Shown piece by piece: positions 40,459-49,338 of a DNA stretch of 64,000 nt. This DNA comes from an uncultured Oscillospiraceae bacterium (GTDB lineage: Bacteria > Bacillota > Clostridia > Oscillospirales > Ruminococcaceae), in assembly GCA_934466455.1 (NCBI GenBank), contig CAKSLF010000010.1, forward strand, positions 1-64,000. Direction: 5' to 3'. The notes beneath the pieces are model-generated. The model saw nothing but the letters and a program-made list of their open reading frames with translations. It did not search any database and was not told where the DNA came from. Each line of letters starts with the position of its first letter. Position 1 is the stretch's first letter. A program made the position numbers and the translations under genes.

Positions 40459-42041
40459 ACTGTACCCCCGCCAAGCTTTTCAAGCACCTTTTCCGCACAG
40501 CGGATTCCGTCGGCGGCTGCGCTCATTATGCCGCCGGCATAACCTGCGCCCTCCGCACAGGGAAAAAGCCCCTCTGCGCCGACTGCTTCGAGGGAAGCTT
40601 CGCTTCTTATGATGCGGACCGGTGAGCTTGTGCGGGTTTCCGGCGCAGTGAGCACGGAATCCGCCGCAGCAAAGCCCGCAAGCTTTTTATCAAAATTAAG
40701 CAGCCCCTGCCGCAGAACGGAGATTATCTGCGCCGGAAAAAGAGAGGAAATATCCGCCTCCGCAACGCCTCTTGCATAGGTAGGCTCTACCCTGCCGAAT
40801 TTTGAAGCACCGCCGCCGAGAAAAGCACCCGCCGTTTGCGCCGGAGCTTTTCCGCCGCCGAGGACAAAGGCGGCGTGCTCGATTTTTTCCTGAAAATCCA
40901 TTGCCTTAAAAGGGTCGCCGTCAAAGTCCTCCGCCGAAACGGAGCATACCAAAGCCGAATTTGCGTTTTTTCCGTCCCTTGCAAAGCAGCTCATGCCGTT
41001 TGTTACAACGGCCTCGTCATGGTCTGCGGCGGGCACGACATATCCGCCCGGGCACATACAAAAGGTATAGGCACAGCGGTTTTCCGTTTTATACGAAAGC
41101 TGATATTCCGCAGCCCAAAGAGCGGGATTTTCCGCAAAATCACCGTACTGGGCACGGTTTATATCCTCCTGAAGATGCTCGATTCTTACGCCGACGGAAA
41201 AGGGCTTTGCCTCCATGAGCACGCCTTTTGTTTTGAGCACGGAAAAGGTATCCCTTGCGCTGTGACCGGCGGCAAGGATAATATTTTCCGCCGGAATTTG
41301 AGCATCGTTTACGGTTACGGAGCGCACCTTTCCGCTTTTGACCTCAATATCCGTCACCTGCGAAAGAAAATGCACCTCTCCGCCAAGGGAGATTACCTCC
41401 TCCCTTATGCTTTTTACCACGCTTCGGAGCCTGTCCGTGCCTATATGCGGCTTTGCTTTTATCAATATCTCGCCCGGTGCGCCGTGTTTTTCAAACTCTC
41501 TGAGCACAAAATCGCACCGAGGGTCGTTTATTCTTGTTGTCAGCTTTCCGTCGCTGAAGGTGCCCGCTCCGCCCTCGCCGAACTGTACATTTGCTTCTCT
41601 GTTCAAAGCACCGCCCCGCCAATATTCCTCAACTGCGGCGGCACGCTCCTCCACCTTTGCTCCACGCTCAAAAATAATCGGTCTTGCACCTGCGCGGGCA
41701 AGATAAAGCCCGGCAAACATTCCCGCAGGGCCGAAGCCGATTATAACCGGGCGGATTTTCGGCTCGCTTTTCAGCATAGGTATATGTGCCGGCGCAATTT
41801 TACGAAGGGCGATGTTTTTTGCACGGTGCTTTTCATAAATCCGTTCCTCATCCTCGCAGGAAACCGCAACCGAGCATACAAGGCGCACATTTTCCTTATT
41901 CCTTGCGTCCACGGAAATTCTTGCTATGCTCGTGCTCAAATTTTGAGCACGGCGCAAGCCGAGCAGAGAGAGAGCTTTTTCAAAAGCTCTCTCCTTCGGC
42001 TCTGTCGGAGAAATTTTTATCTCTGAAACTATAATCGGCAT
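40455..42041 (-). CDS. FAD-dependent oxidoreductase (NAD(FAD)-utilizing dehydrogenase family)
   Basis: The 528-residue protein has an N-terminal ~90-residue domain, then the dinucleotide-binding motif VIIGFGPAGMFAGLYLARAG (about residue 98), NVQFGEGGAGTFSDGKL and a C-terminal GAGYAGGIMSAAADG that closes the FAD site. It belongs to the large uncharacterised clostridial flavoprotein family. Its codons for RAQNLST (about residues 31-37) form a perfect palindrome of the TTGAGCAC motif. Overlaps the downstream acetyltransferase gene by 4 bases. Confidence 0.85.
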   Translation of the reverse strand: MPIIVSEIKISPTEPKERAFEKALSLLGLRRAQNLSTSIARISVDARNKENVRLVCSVAVSCEDEERIYEKHRAKNIALRKIAPAHIPMLKSEPKIRPVIIGFGPAGMFAGLYLARAGARPIIFERGAKVEERAAAVEEYWRGGALNREANVQFGEGGAGTFSDGKLTTRINDPRCDFVLREFEKHGAPGEILIKAKPHIGTDRLRSVVKSIREEVISLGGEVHFLSQVTDIEVKSGKVRSVTVNDAQIPAENIILAAGHSARDTFSVLKTKGVLMEAKPFSVGVRIEHLQEDINRAQYGDFAENPALWAAEYQLSYKTENRCAYTFCMCPGGYVVPAADHDEAVVTNGMSCFARDGKNANSALVCSVSAEDFDGDPFKAMDFQEKIEHAAFVLGGGKAPAQTAGAFLGGGASKFGRVEPTYARGVAEADISSLFPAQIISVLRQGLLNFDKKLAGFAAADSVLTAPETRTSSPVRIIRSEASLEAVGAEGLFPCAEGAGYAGGIMSAAADGIRCAEKVLEKLGGGTV

Positions 42042-42059
42042 TTTTCTTTCCTTTACAAA

Positions 42060-42104
42060 AGAAAGGGGTTCAAACTTTTTTATAAAAAATCCGAACCCTT
42101 TTCA
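42060..42104 (-). terminator. Terminator of the cdaA-ybbR operon
   Basis: On the minus strand AAAGGGTTC pairs with GAACCCCTTT and TTTT follows; it lies just beyond the ybbR stop. Confidence 0.55.
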
Positions 42105-42108
42105 TATT

Positions 42109-43368
42109 TTACTGTTTTTTTACGCTTACGGTTACGGAATAGCTTCCCGCAGCCCATGCGGGGCTGCCATCGGGAAGAAGTATTTCCGCCTGTATTTTAT
42201 ATTGCCCGGCTTGGCTTATTTCTCTGGTGCTCATATCAACCTGGGCGATTATGTCCCCGGCGGAAAGGCTATCCACAAATTCCTTCGGTCCGACAATTTT
42301 TACGGCTATCTTTCCGGCGTTTGCGTTTGCTTTGTATCCAACCGGCACATTTACTATATTGATCTGCTTTACATTAAATGTGGCTTCCTCATATCCCTCA
42401 AGGTCAAAATCAAGCCTTACGGAATCTATATTGTTCACTCCGCTTATTCCCGCCGGGAACGAAACATCGAACTCAAAACCGGTATTTTCCAAGGTAAGCT
42501 CCCTTAAATCAACATATCCGAGGAAAATCGTGCTGTATTTATCTATTGCGTTTTTGCTGCCCTCGGCAAATACGGAATATTGTGAAAGAACATATTTCAG
42601 AGAATATTTGTCGAATGTTTCCGGCATATTGGTGTAGCCGAACTCAAAGGGAATATTCTTTGTCTGATAGATAGGAACATACACCGTTGCGGAGCTGCTG
42701 CTTACGGTAATCTCTTTTTTGTTATATTCGATTACCTCGCCGTCCTTATCCACAAGCACAACATCGCCGACAACGGCGACAGTTTCGCTGTGTTCACCGG
42801 AAAGCGAAACGCTTACCTTTGCGGCGGAGATGTTTTCAAGATCCTTTTCCGGTCCGATTATTGTTATTTCCAACGGATCCGTAAAAATTTCTTCCTGGAG
42901 GCAATCGTCCGGCACGGTATAATCCCCAAGCACAATATAGCCGAGGGGGAGAGTTTTTTCAACATACTTATCAAACTTTACCGTCATGGTATCCGGCGAA
43001 ACGGAAACGATTTCAAAATCCTTTCCGCTTGTGTTTCTTGCCACAAGCTCAAGGGAGTATTTTCCCGCTCCGGAAACACCGGAAAGCGACGGCGAAACGG
43101 AAATATCCTCCGCAGTAACGCCGCCTATTACGGAACGCCGCCCGCTTATTACCACATCAACGGTGGTTTCGCCGCCCTCGATTGTGGAAAGGTTCATCTG
43201 TCCGAGTATTCCGGACTGGGTATTTATATTAACTCCGACGCCGGAAACGGTTGTTTCTCCCGTCGGACGCAAAACCGTTGATACAACAAGCCAAATCACA
43301 ACGGATATTGCAACGGAAAGTGCCCACAAAACCTTTTTGTTTTTGAAAAGAGAGTCCTTATTGTTCAT
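42109..43368 (-). CDS. YbbR-domain regulator of diadenylate cyclase
   Basis: The 419-residue protein has one N-terminal membrane helix (about residues 12-30) and an extracytoplasmic part with three to four YbbR repeats (for example TTVDVVISGRRSVIGGV, PLEITIIGPEKDLENI, IAVKIVGPKEFVDSL). In Firmicutes this protein (CdaR) binds and tunes CdaA, encoded directly upstream with an 11-base overlap. It should not be confused with the PucR-type regulators also called CdaR. Confidence 0.9.
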   Translation of the reverse strand: MNNKDSLFKNKKVLWALSVAISVVIWLVVSTVLRPTGETTVSGVGVNINTQSGILGQMNLSTIEGGETTVDVVISGRRSVIGGVTAEDISVSPSLSGVSGAGKYSLELVARNTSGKDFEIVSVSPDTMTVKFDKYVEKTLPLGYIVLGDYTVPDDCLQEEIFTDPLEITIIGPEKDLENISAAKVSVSLSGEHSETVAVVGDVVLVDKDGEVIEYNKKEITVSSSSATVYVPIYQTKNIPFEFGYTNMPETFDKYSLKYVLSQYSVFAEGSKNAIDKYSTIFLGYVDLRELTLENTGFEFDVSFPAGISGVNNIDSVRLDFDLEGYEEATFNVKQINIVNVPVGYKANANAGKIAVKIVGPKEFVDSLSAGDIIAQVDMSTREISQAGQYKIQAEILLPDGSPAWAAGSYSVTVSVKKQ

Positions 43369-44233
43369 CGGTTTTGCCCCCCTCCTCCGTTTTTTTATCC
43401 TTCGGCTCGGTTTTTTCGTTTATAAGCAGCTCTTCAAGCTTGCGCTTTAGGGTCACGGGATCAAGCTCTCTTGTAAGCTGACCGTTGACCGCCATGGAGA
43501 TTATTCCCGTTTCTTCCGAAACGACGACGGCGACTGCGTCGCTGTTTTCGCTTATGCCAAGGGCGGCGCGGTGGCGTGTTCCGAGCATATTGCTTATATC
43601 ATAGTTTTCCGAAAGCGGCAAAAAGCAACCTGCCGCATAAATTCTTCCGCCCCGGATTATCGTTGCGCCGTCGTGCATCGGAGCATTATGGAAGAATATA
43701 TTTCCGATTATCTCCTTGCTTGGGTCGGCGTTTACGATAGTGCCGGTTGCGATTATCTCGCCAAGCTTTGTTTCCCTCTCAAAAACAATAAGCGCACCGA
43801 CATCGTGCTTTGAAAGCTCCGAAACGCCGTCCACAACCTTTGTTATACAGCTTTTCATCAAAGCCTCGTCGTCAAGATGCTCGCTGTTAAAGTTAAAAAA
43901 GCTTAGATTTGATATTTTTGATTTGCCCATGCTCTCAAGCGCATGGCGAAGCTCCGGCTGAAACACAACGATAATGGCTATCATACCGAAGCTGAATACC
44001 TGCTCCAAAATATAGGAGGTGCTCTTTAAGGTAAACTCCGAGGCAAAGAAATACAAAACCAAAAGAAGGCAGATTCCCTTGATAAGCTGACCCGCACGGC
44101 TGTTGGAAGCAAAGCGCAGCACCTTATACAAAAGAAAAGCAACGATGATTATATCAAAAAAATCGCTTAAACTAAAGGTTTTAAGCACATTCAAAATATT
44201 GTTCCAGTTAAGTGCAAAATCCGGAGTTGTCAA
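43358..44233 (-). CDS. cdaA: Diadenylate cyclase CdaA
   Basis: The membrane-bound cyclase makes c-di-AMP from two ATP. It has three N-terminal helices (about residues 20-90) and the DAC domain with the catalytic MHDGATIIRGG and GTRHRAALG motifs. c-di-AMP controls K+ uptake and cell-wall homeostasis, and likely targets the KtrA RCK_C domain encoded elsewhere in this window. The TTG start at 44233 has GAGGGG 8 bases upstream; a longer frame from 44263 lacks a site. About 291 residues. Confidence 0.93.
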   Translation of the reverse strand: MTTPDFALNWNNILNVLKTFSLSDFFDIIIVAFLLYKVLRFASNSRAGQLIKGICLLLVLYFFASEFTLKSTSYILEQVFSFGMIAIIVVFQPELRHALESMGKSKISNLSFFNFNSEHLDDEALMKSCITKVVDGVSELSKHDVGALIVFERETKLGEIIATGTIVNADPSKEIIGNIFFHNAPMHDGATIIRGGRIYAAGCFLPLSENYDISNMLGTRHRAALGISENSDAVAVVVSEETGIISMAVNGQLTRELDPVTLKRKLEELLINEKTEPKDKKTEEGGKTDEQ

Positions 44234-44328
44234 AGCTTTTTCCCCTCTTTTCCCCATGCTCAAAAAAAGAGCCGTCCCGAATTTTTCCGCCTTTTCAAAA
44301 AAATCAAAAAGCGGATTTTTCTATATAT

Positions 44329-44356
44329 ATAATATCACATCTATATGCTTTTTCAA
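44329..44356 (-). promoter_or_regulatory. SigA-like promoter of the cdaA operon
   Basis: On the minus strand: TTGAAA (44351-44356), 16-bp spacer, TATTAT (44329-44334), with an extended -10 TG. Confidence 0.5.
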
Positions 44357-44399
44357 GCCCTATTTTGTGAACAAATTACAGCCCGCCGTAATTTTAACT

Positions 44400-45548
44400 T
44401 CAAGCATCCTTCGCTGCCGAATGAATTATACGGCAAAGCTTTACCGCTTCGTCAAAAGTATTCATATAGCCGACGCTTATCCGGCAGGTTCCCCGGTTTT
44501 GGGTTCCGAGCTTTCTGTGGGCAAGGGCGGAGCAATGAAATCCGCCCCGAACGGCAACGCCCTTTTCCGACAAAAGAGCCGCCGTCATCTCCCCGGTAAG
44601 ATCGCCGAGAACAAAGGAGATTACCGGGGCGGAGGTTTGCTCCTCCGGCAGCGGCGCAAAGAGCTTTGCTCCCTTAATCCCGGAAATTTCCGCATAAATC
44701 ATCTTTGCAAGCTGCATTTCCCGCCTTGCAATATTTTTTTCGCCCTCTTTTGCGACCTTTTTTGCTCCGGCAAGAAGCCCGCAAATTCCCGGAACATTAA
44801 GCGTACCGCTTTCAAGCCGCTCCGGCATATCCTCAGGCTGGGTAAAATCCAAAGAAAAGCTTCCCGTTCCGCCAAAAAGCATCGGGCGCAGAATTTCCGG
44901 ACGGCTTGCCGCAAGGATTCCCGTGCCCATAGGACCGAGCAGCCCTTTATGACCCGGCGCACACAAAAAATCTATATTCTGCGCCGCCATATCGTATTTT
45001 TCCGTTCCTGCGGTTTGGGCTGCGTCCAAAAGAAAAAGTGCGCCGTTTTCGTGGGCAAGGGCGGCAAGCCGCTCTGTCGGAAGCTTTATTCCGATAACAT
45101 TGGAAGCACCCGTTACCGCAATAAGCTTTGTATCCGGGCGCAACGCCCTCTTAAAATTTGCAAGAGTTTTGTCCTCGTCATTCAAATCCACCTCCGCAAC
45201 GGAAAAATTTCCCTCCCCGCAGGCTTGCATATCGTAAAGCGGGCGCAAAACGGAATTATGCTCAAGGTCGGATATTATGCAATGCCCGCCGAGGGCTGCG
45301 CTTCTTATCGCAATGTTAAGCGATTCGGTACAGTTTTTCGTAAAAACAACATTTTCCGGCTCCGGGCAGCCAAAAAGCTCCGCTATCCGCTCCCGGCAAT
45401 CGAACACCCTTGCGGAGGTTTCCATAGCCATTTTGTGTCCGCTTCTTCCCGGGTTTGCGCCGTAATAGGCAAGAGCGTCGGAAACGGCGGATTTTACCTC
45501 CGCCGGTTTCGGAAACGAAGTTGCGGCGTTGTCAAAATAGAGCATCAC
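44400..45548 (-). CDS. Cysteine desulfurase-family aminotransferase (class V)
   Basis: The 382-residue PLP enzyme has DNAATSFPKP at the N-terminus, LEHNSVLRPL, LLDAAQTAGT, the PLP lysine in CAPGHKGLLGP and GVAVRGGFHCSALAHR with the substrate cysteine. It releases sulfur (or selenium) from cysteine. The DUF3343 gene just upstream overlaps it by 4 bases (ATGA), suggesting the small protein accepts the released sulfur or selenium. Confidence 0.88.
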   Translation of the reverse strand: MMLYFDNAATSFPKPAEVKSAVSDALAYYGANPGRSGHKMAMETSARVFDCRERIAELFGCPEPENVVFTKNCTESLNIAIRSAALGGHCIISDLEHNSVLRPLYDMQACGEGNFSVAEVDLNDEDKTLANFKRALRPDTKLIAVTGASNVIGIKLPTERLAALAHENGALFLLDAAQTAGTEKYDMAAQNIDFLCAPGHKGLLGPMGTGILAASRPEILRPMLFGGTGSFSLDFTQPEDMPERLESGTLNVPGICGLLAGAKKVAKEGEKNIARREMQLAKMIYAEISGIKGAKLFAPLPEEQTSAPVISFVLGDLTGEMTAALLSEKGVAVRGGFHCSALAHRKLGTQNRGTCRISVGYMNTFDEAVKLCRIIHSAAKDA

Positions 45549-45763
45549 CGCACCTCCCTTATCTCGTTTACCCTAACTCCCCTCTTTTTAAGAATGTCCG
45601 ACATCTCCTCAAGGTTTCCGAAAGCCCTTATTACATAGCCGCAGCCATAGGGATTTATTGTTCCGTCCCGAAGAACATAGGCTCTGTAACCCCTTTGGGA
45701 AAGCAGTTTTTCCCCTTTCATTGCGGTGGTTACGGAGCTTACAAGAAAATAATATTCTTTCAT
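45545..45763 (-). CDS. DUF3343 putative Se/S carrier-like protein
   Basis: The 72-residue protein (YYFLVSSVTTAMKGEKLLSQ; NPYGCGYVIRAFG) belongs to the DUF3343 family, whose members sit next to cysteine desulfurases and selenium-related genes and carry a conserved cysteine (here in YGCGY). It is the first gene of a two-gene operon with the desulfurase. The carrier role is inferred from context. Confidence 0.75.
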   Translation of the reverse strand: MKEYYFLVSSVTTAMKGEKLLSQRGYRAYVLRDGTINPYGCGYVIRAFGNLEEMSDILKKRGVRVNEIREVR

Positions 45764-45893
45764 ATATCATACCGCCATTCGTGGTAAAATTATTTTATTT
45801 GGGGCAGTATTATTATATGGAGGGGCGGCTTTTTTTGCGGCAAACACTGTCGCTTTGCAAAAAGCCGCAGCTTTTTTTGCCCTTTGCAAAGAC

Positions 45894-45928
45894 AAAAGCG
45901 GCTTTCCTTTCGGAAAGCCGCTTTTTTT
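45894..45928 (-). terminator. Terminator of mltG
   Basis: AAAAGCGGCTTTCC and GGAAAGCCGCTTTTTT, just beyond the mltG stop on the minus strand. The stretch to its left, up to the DUF3343 gene, holds no gene. Confidence 0.82.
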
Positions 45929-45948
45929 ATCTCTGCCTGTATCAAAAA

Positions 45949-47472
45949 TCAGCCGCCAAGACCCGCAGCAGCCATATTTGCTTCGTGCTCGTCGTGAGTC
46001 TTTGCCCAATAGAACTTTCCGGAGGAATCCGCAAGGAAGTAATAATCCTTGCCGTGGTTTTCCACATCCGGATTAAGGGCTGCTTCTATTGCATTTGCGC
46101 CGGGGTTGGAAACCGGTCCGACCGGCAAGCCCTTTTTGTAATAGGTATCATAAGAGGTATGGTACGCTTCGTCAAGGGCTTCGTCGCTTCCGACATAGGG
46201 TTCGATTTCGTCACGGTAATAGAAATAAGTTACATCGGACTGGAGATACGGAAGTCCGGAATTCTTTGCAAGACGGTTGTGGAATACGGCGGAAACGCCC
46301 CTCATATCGGCGACATCCGCTGCCTCGGATTGGATTACGGAAGCGAGGGTTATAACCTGCTCAAGGCTCATTCCAAGCTCCTGCATACGCTCGTAATAGC
46401 TTGCGGTTATTTTATTGTTGAAGTTATCCACAAATTTTGCAAGTACGCTTCTCGGCTTCATATCGAGGTAGAATTCGTAGGTATCCGGGAAGAGGTAGCC
46501 CTCCCACTTATGATAGATATACTCGCTTGTGCCCATCATGGACTCAAACTCATAATCAAAGCTTGCAGTATCAACGACCTCCATAAATTCATCGTAGCCG
46601 CAAACGCCGTTTTCTTCAAGCTTTTTGGCAATCTGCGTTGCCGTCATGCCCTCATAGAAGGTTATAGTAACGGTCTTGCGCTCAAGCTCCCTGCTGCGGA
46701 GGGCAAGGAAAATTTGGTCATAGCCAAGGTTTGAATTCAGGGTATAGGTACCGGCATAAAGACGGTTTTGCATTTTCTTTACATATGCGTAAACCTCAAA
46801 AGCAAACGGCTCGTCGATAATTCCCTTATCCTTTAGAATATCGGCAATATCGCCGAGGCTTGCGCCCTCCGGAATTGTGACTTCGGTTTCATAGCTCTGT
46901 TTGCTGAAGCCGACAAGGTCGTTTATGCTGGAGAGGGCAAAATATGCGATAAATACAGAAGCAGCAAGGACGCCGGAAACCCAGATAAGCGTGATGAGCC
47001 AATTTATAAGCGTTTTTTTCTTTCTTTCGCTTTGTATTTCGCCTACCGTTTCTTCGTCGCTGTAATCATCGTAATATTCTTTGTCGGGCATTTCCCGAAT
47101 ATTTTCTTCTTTTTCCTTTTCGTGCTTTGCAAAAATTCCGCCGAAGAGCTTTTCCCGCTCCGACCCCTCCGATTTTTTCTGCGGAACCTTTTTCGGAGCC
47201 TCCGTTTCTTCCTCATCCTCGTCCTCATCGGAGGGCGGCGGCGGAGAAAAAGTGTCCTCCTCCGATGGGGGCGGCGGAGAAAAAGCGTCGTCATCGTCAA
47301 AATTCAGCGGAGTGCGGCTTTTTGTCGGTTGCTCCGCCCCATCCTTATTTCTTTGGGCGTTGTCATTAAAAAAGGAGGAAAACACAAATTCGTCGTCATC
47401 CGGCTGCTGTTGGGCGGAATTGTTATTGTTTTCAAGTCCTTTGAAGAAATCCTCAAATTCTTTATTGTTCAT
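45949..47472 (-). CDS. mltG: Endolytic murein transglycosylase MltG
   Basis: The 507-residue protein has an unusually long acidic, low-complexity cytoplasmic N-terminus (about residues 1-150, with the repeated block FSPPPPS and runs of Asp/Glu), one membrane helix (about 158-180), then a LysM-like region and the MltG domain with the catalytic glutamate in VIQSEAADVADM. It cuts nascent glycan strands and sets their length. GGAGG precedes the ATG. Confidence 0.92.
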   Translation of the reverse strand: MNNKEFEDFFKGLENNNNSAQQQPDDDEFVFSSFFNDNAQRNKDGAEQPTKSRTPLNFDDDDAFSPPPPSEEDTFSPPPPSDEDEDEEETEAPKKVPQKKSEGSEREKLFGGIFAKHEKEKEENIREMPDKEYYDDYSDEETVGEIQSERKKKTLINWLITLIWVSGVLAASVFIAYFALSSINDLVGFSKQSYETEVTIPEGASLGDIADILKDKGIIDEPFAFEVYAYVKKMQNRLYAGTYTLNSNLGYDQIFLALRSRELERKTVTITFYEGMTATQIAKKLEENGVCGYDEFMEVVDTASFDYEFESMMGTSEYIYHKWEGYLFPDTYEFYLDMKPRSVLAKFVDNFNNKITASYYERMQELGMSLEQVITLASVIQSEAADVADMRGVSAVFHNRLAKNSGLPYLQSDVTYFYYRDEIEPYVGSDEALDEAYHTSYDTYYKKGLPVGPVSNPGANAIEAALNPDVENHGKDYYFLADSSGKFYWAKTHDEHEANMAAAGLGG

Positions 47473-47600
47473 AAAGCTCCTCCGTTTGGTATAAAAAGTA
47501 ACCGATACAGGTGGTTTTTCATATGATATAACATACCGGCAAGAGGACGGAAAAAGCCGCCCAAAGCCCGTATTAAACTTATTTCGCGAGGTGAAATTTC

Positions 47601-47777
47601 ATGTTCGGAAACAACTGCTGCTGGTGGATAATCATTCTTATCCTTCTCTTTGCCTGTTGCGGAAACGGCTGTGGCTGCGGCTATGGCTATAACAACGGCT
47701 GCGGCTGCGGAAACGGCTGCGGCGGCTGCGGCTGCGACAATGGCTGCGGCTGCGGAAACGGCTGCGGCTGCGGCTGA
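47601..47777 (+). CDS. Cys/Gly-rich micropeptide with one membrane helix (58 aa)
   Basis: The ATG follows GCGAGGTG with good spacing. The product starts MFGNNCCWWIIILILLFACC, a short hydrophobic helix bounded by cysteine pairs, and continues as repeats of Gly-Cys (GNGCGCG, CGGCGCDNG) to the stop: about 16 cysteines in 58 residues. It is followed at once by a terminator. The family is not one I can name; a metal-binding or spore-surface peptide is conceivable. Base composition (GGC TGC repeats) is unlike its neighbours. Confidence 0.75.
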   Translation: MFGNNCCWWIIILILLFACCGNGCGCGYGYNNGCGCGNGCGGCGCDNGCGCGNGCGCG

Positions 47778-47801
47778 TCCTCCCGGCTTCCATAGCTCCC
47801 G

Positions 47802-47830
47802 CCCCGTGCTTTTGCACGGGGTATTTTTTT
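47802..47830 (+). terminator. Terminator of the micropeptide gene
   Basis: CCCCGTGC and GCACGGGG with a TTTT loop, followed by a T run. Confidence 0.85.
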
Positions 47831-47844
47831 GCGGCAAAGGCTTT

Positions 47845-48378
47845 TTATTTTGCGTACATATTCCGGATAAAATCCTCCGCAGCTTTTGATTCGACCGCTC
47901 CCGCAAGAAGTGCGGCAAAATCCGCCGAAGCCGCCGGACCGTTTGCGGTAACGAGCTTTCCGTCCCGCTCCGTCTTTTTTGCGGTATAAATACCCTCGGC
48001 AACCTCAAAGCCCGGGTAGCAGGTATACCTTTTTTCGAAAAGCGCACCCGTTCCCGCAAGCACAACTCCCGGTGCGGCGCAAATTGCACCGATTACGAGA
48101 TCGTGCTCAAGAGCAAAGGCGATTGCGTTTTTTACGGCGGCGGAGGCGGCAAGGTTTGCCGCACCGGGCATTCCGCCGGGAAAAACAACGGCTTTTGCCC
48201 TTGCGGGGTCAAATTCGTCCTCCGCAATATCCGCCGCCACGGTAAGACCGAATGCGCTTTTTACGGTTTTTGAGCCTACGCCGACGGTTTTTACCTTTAT
48301 TCCGGCACGCAAAAGCAAATCTCTGGTTTGGAGTGCCTCTATATCCTCAAAGCCCTCCGCAAGAAAAATATATACCAT
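47845..48378 (-). CDS. DJ-1/PfpI family protein
   Basis: The 177-residue protein has the nucleophile elbow GAICAAPGVVL with the reactive cysteine (about residue 99) and the conserved glutamate of EGFEDIE near the N-terminus, as in YajL/DJ-1 proteins. The family protects against reactive carbonyls or acts as glyoxalase III. Five bases separate it from thyX upstream, so the two form an operon. Confidence 0.88.
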   Translation of the reverse strand: MVYIFLAEGFEDIEALQTRDLLLRAGIKVKTVGVGSKTVKSAFGLTVAADIAEDEFDPARAKAVVFPGGMPGAANLAASAAVKNAIAFALEHDLVIGAICAAPGVVLAGTGALFEKRYTCYPGFEVAEGIYTAKKTERDGKLVTANGPAASADFAALLAGAVESKAAEDFIRNMYAK

Positions 48379-48383
48379 AAAAT

Positions 48384-49148
48384 TTACCCTTTCTTTTCAA
48401 AAACAAGTTCCGTCCTTGGCTTTCCGCAGGTCATTTTTCCCTCGGAGCACCTGCCCTCCGTCACGCAGGCGGGTCCGGCGTTTGCAAAAAGCGCAGGAGC
48501 GGCTTCTCGGCAAAGGCGAAGCATCTCGTCCGCAACGGCACGAATCTCCCATTGGGCACGGTTGCAGCAGCGCAGACGGAAGAAATTATGCAGACTGCGG
48601 ACATTCATCGTAACGACCATTTTTGTTTCGCAGGCATTCGGAAGGACAAAGCGGGCGTCCTCATTTGCGATTTTTGCGGCAAGCTTTTCCGCTTCCTCCG
48701 GGGTTTTTCCCTGCTCAACAAGCTTTTCCGCCGCATTTTTCTGCAAAATCCGGGCAAGGCGGGAATATCCCTCGGCGCATGACCGCATTATTTTATCATA
48801 CTCCGCAAGAGCCTCCTCATCGGCGGCAATGCTTGGCGGCGTTACAAACTCAAAATCCTCAAGGCGGACATACCGCTGGCTCTGCACGCTGAAGGAGGCT
48901 ATTCTGTGGCGGGTCATTTGGGCAAGAAAAGCCCGGGAAACGCCCTCTATCCCAAAGGTGAAGCTTGCGTGCTCAAGCGGACTTTCGTGCCCAAGGCGTT
49001 CCAGCATCTCCACATAGGAGCGGGCTTTTTCGTCGGTAAGTCCGTCAAAAAGCTCGTCTGCGCCGGAATGGCTGTAACACAGCCTTGCGGCGGCGGCAAC
49101 GGTTTTTTCCGGAAGCGGAGTATGGCAAAGAAGCGTAACTTTCGGCAT
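48384..49148 (-). CDS. thyX: Flavin-dependent thymidylate synthase
   Basis: The 254-residue enzyme makes dTMP using FAD and methylenetetrahydrofolate. The ThyX signature RHRIASFSVQSQR (RHRx7SxR) is present, preceded by the PLEHASFTF segment. The start at 49148 follows AAAGGTGG; the longer frame to 49208 is rejected because it nears the promoter. Confidence 0.94.
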   Translation of the reverse strand: MPKVTLLCHTPLPEKTVAAAARLCYSHSGADELFDGLTDEKARSYVEMLERLGHESPLEHASFTFGIEGVSRAFLAQMTRHRIASFSVQSQRYVRLEDFEFVTPPSIAADEEALAEYDKIMRSCAEGYSRLARILQKNAAEKLVEQGKTPEEAEKLAAKIANEDARFVLPNACETKMVVTMNVRSLHNFFRLRCCNRAQWEIRAVADEMLRLCREAAPALFANAGPACVTEGRCSEGKMTCGKPRTELVFEKKG

Positions 49149-49228
49149 TTTTATTCCACCTTTATTTTGAATTTTCCCGAAGCCGCCGAACAGGGCAAGG
49201 CTCCGCATTATGTTGATAGTTATAATTT

Positions 49229-49257
49229 ATTATAATACCAAACGCCGCTTATATCAA
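49229..49257 (-). promoter_or_regulatory. SigA promoter of the thyX operon
   Basis: On the minus strand: TTGATA (49252-49257), 17-bp spacer, TATAAT (49229-49234). Confidence 0.75.
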
Positions 49258-49286
49258 GCGGGCGGCGCAAAAATTAAGAAATCGGT

Positions 49287-49319
49287 AAAAAAATGCTCTC
49301 CGCATAAAGCGGAGAGCAC
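49287..49319 (-). terminator. Terminator of the lipoprotein gene
   Basis: TGCTCTCCGC and GCGGAGAGCA with a 5-base loop, ending in a T run on the minus strand. Confidence 0.85.
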
Positions 49320-49338
49320 CGGAAAATTTTTTCTGTTT

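Noticed and set aside
47650..47775. Repetitive GGC TGC tract considered as a CRISPR-like or tandem repeat array
   Set aside because: The repeats are codon-level Gly-Cys repeats of a single small gene, with no spacer structure.
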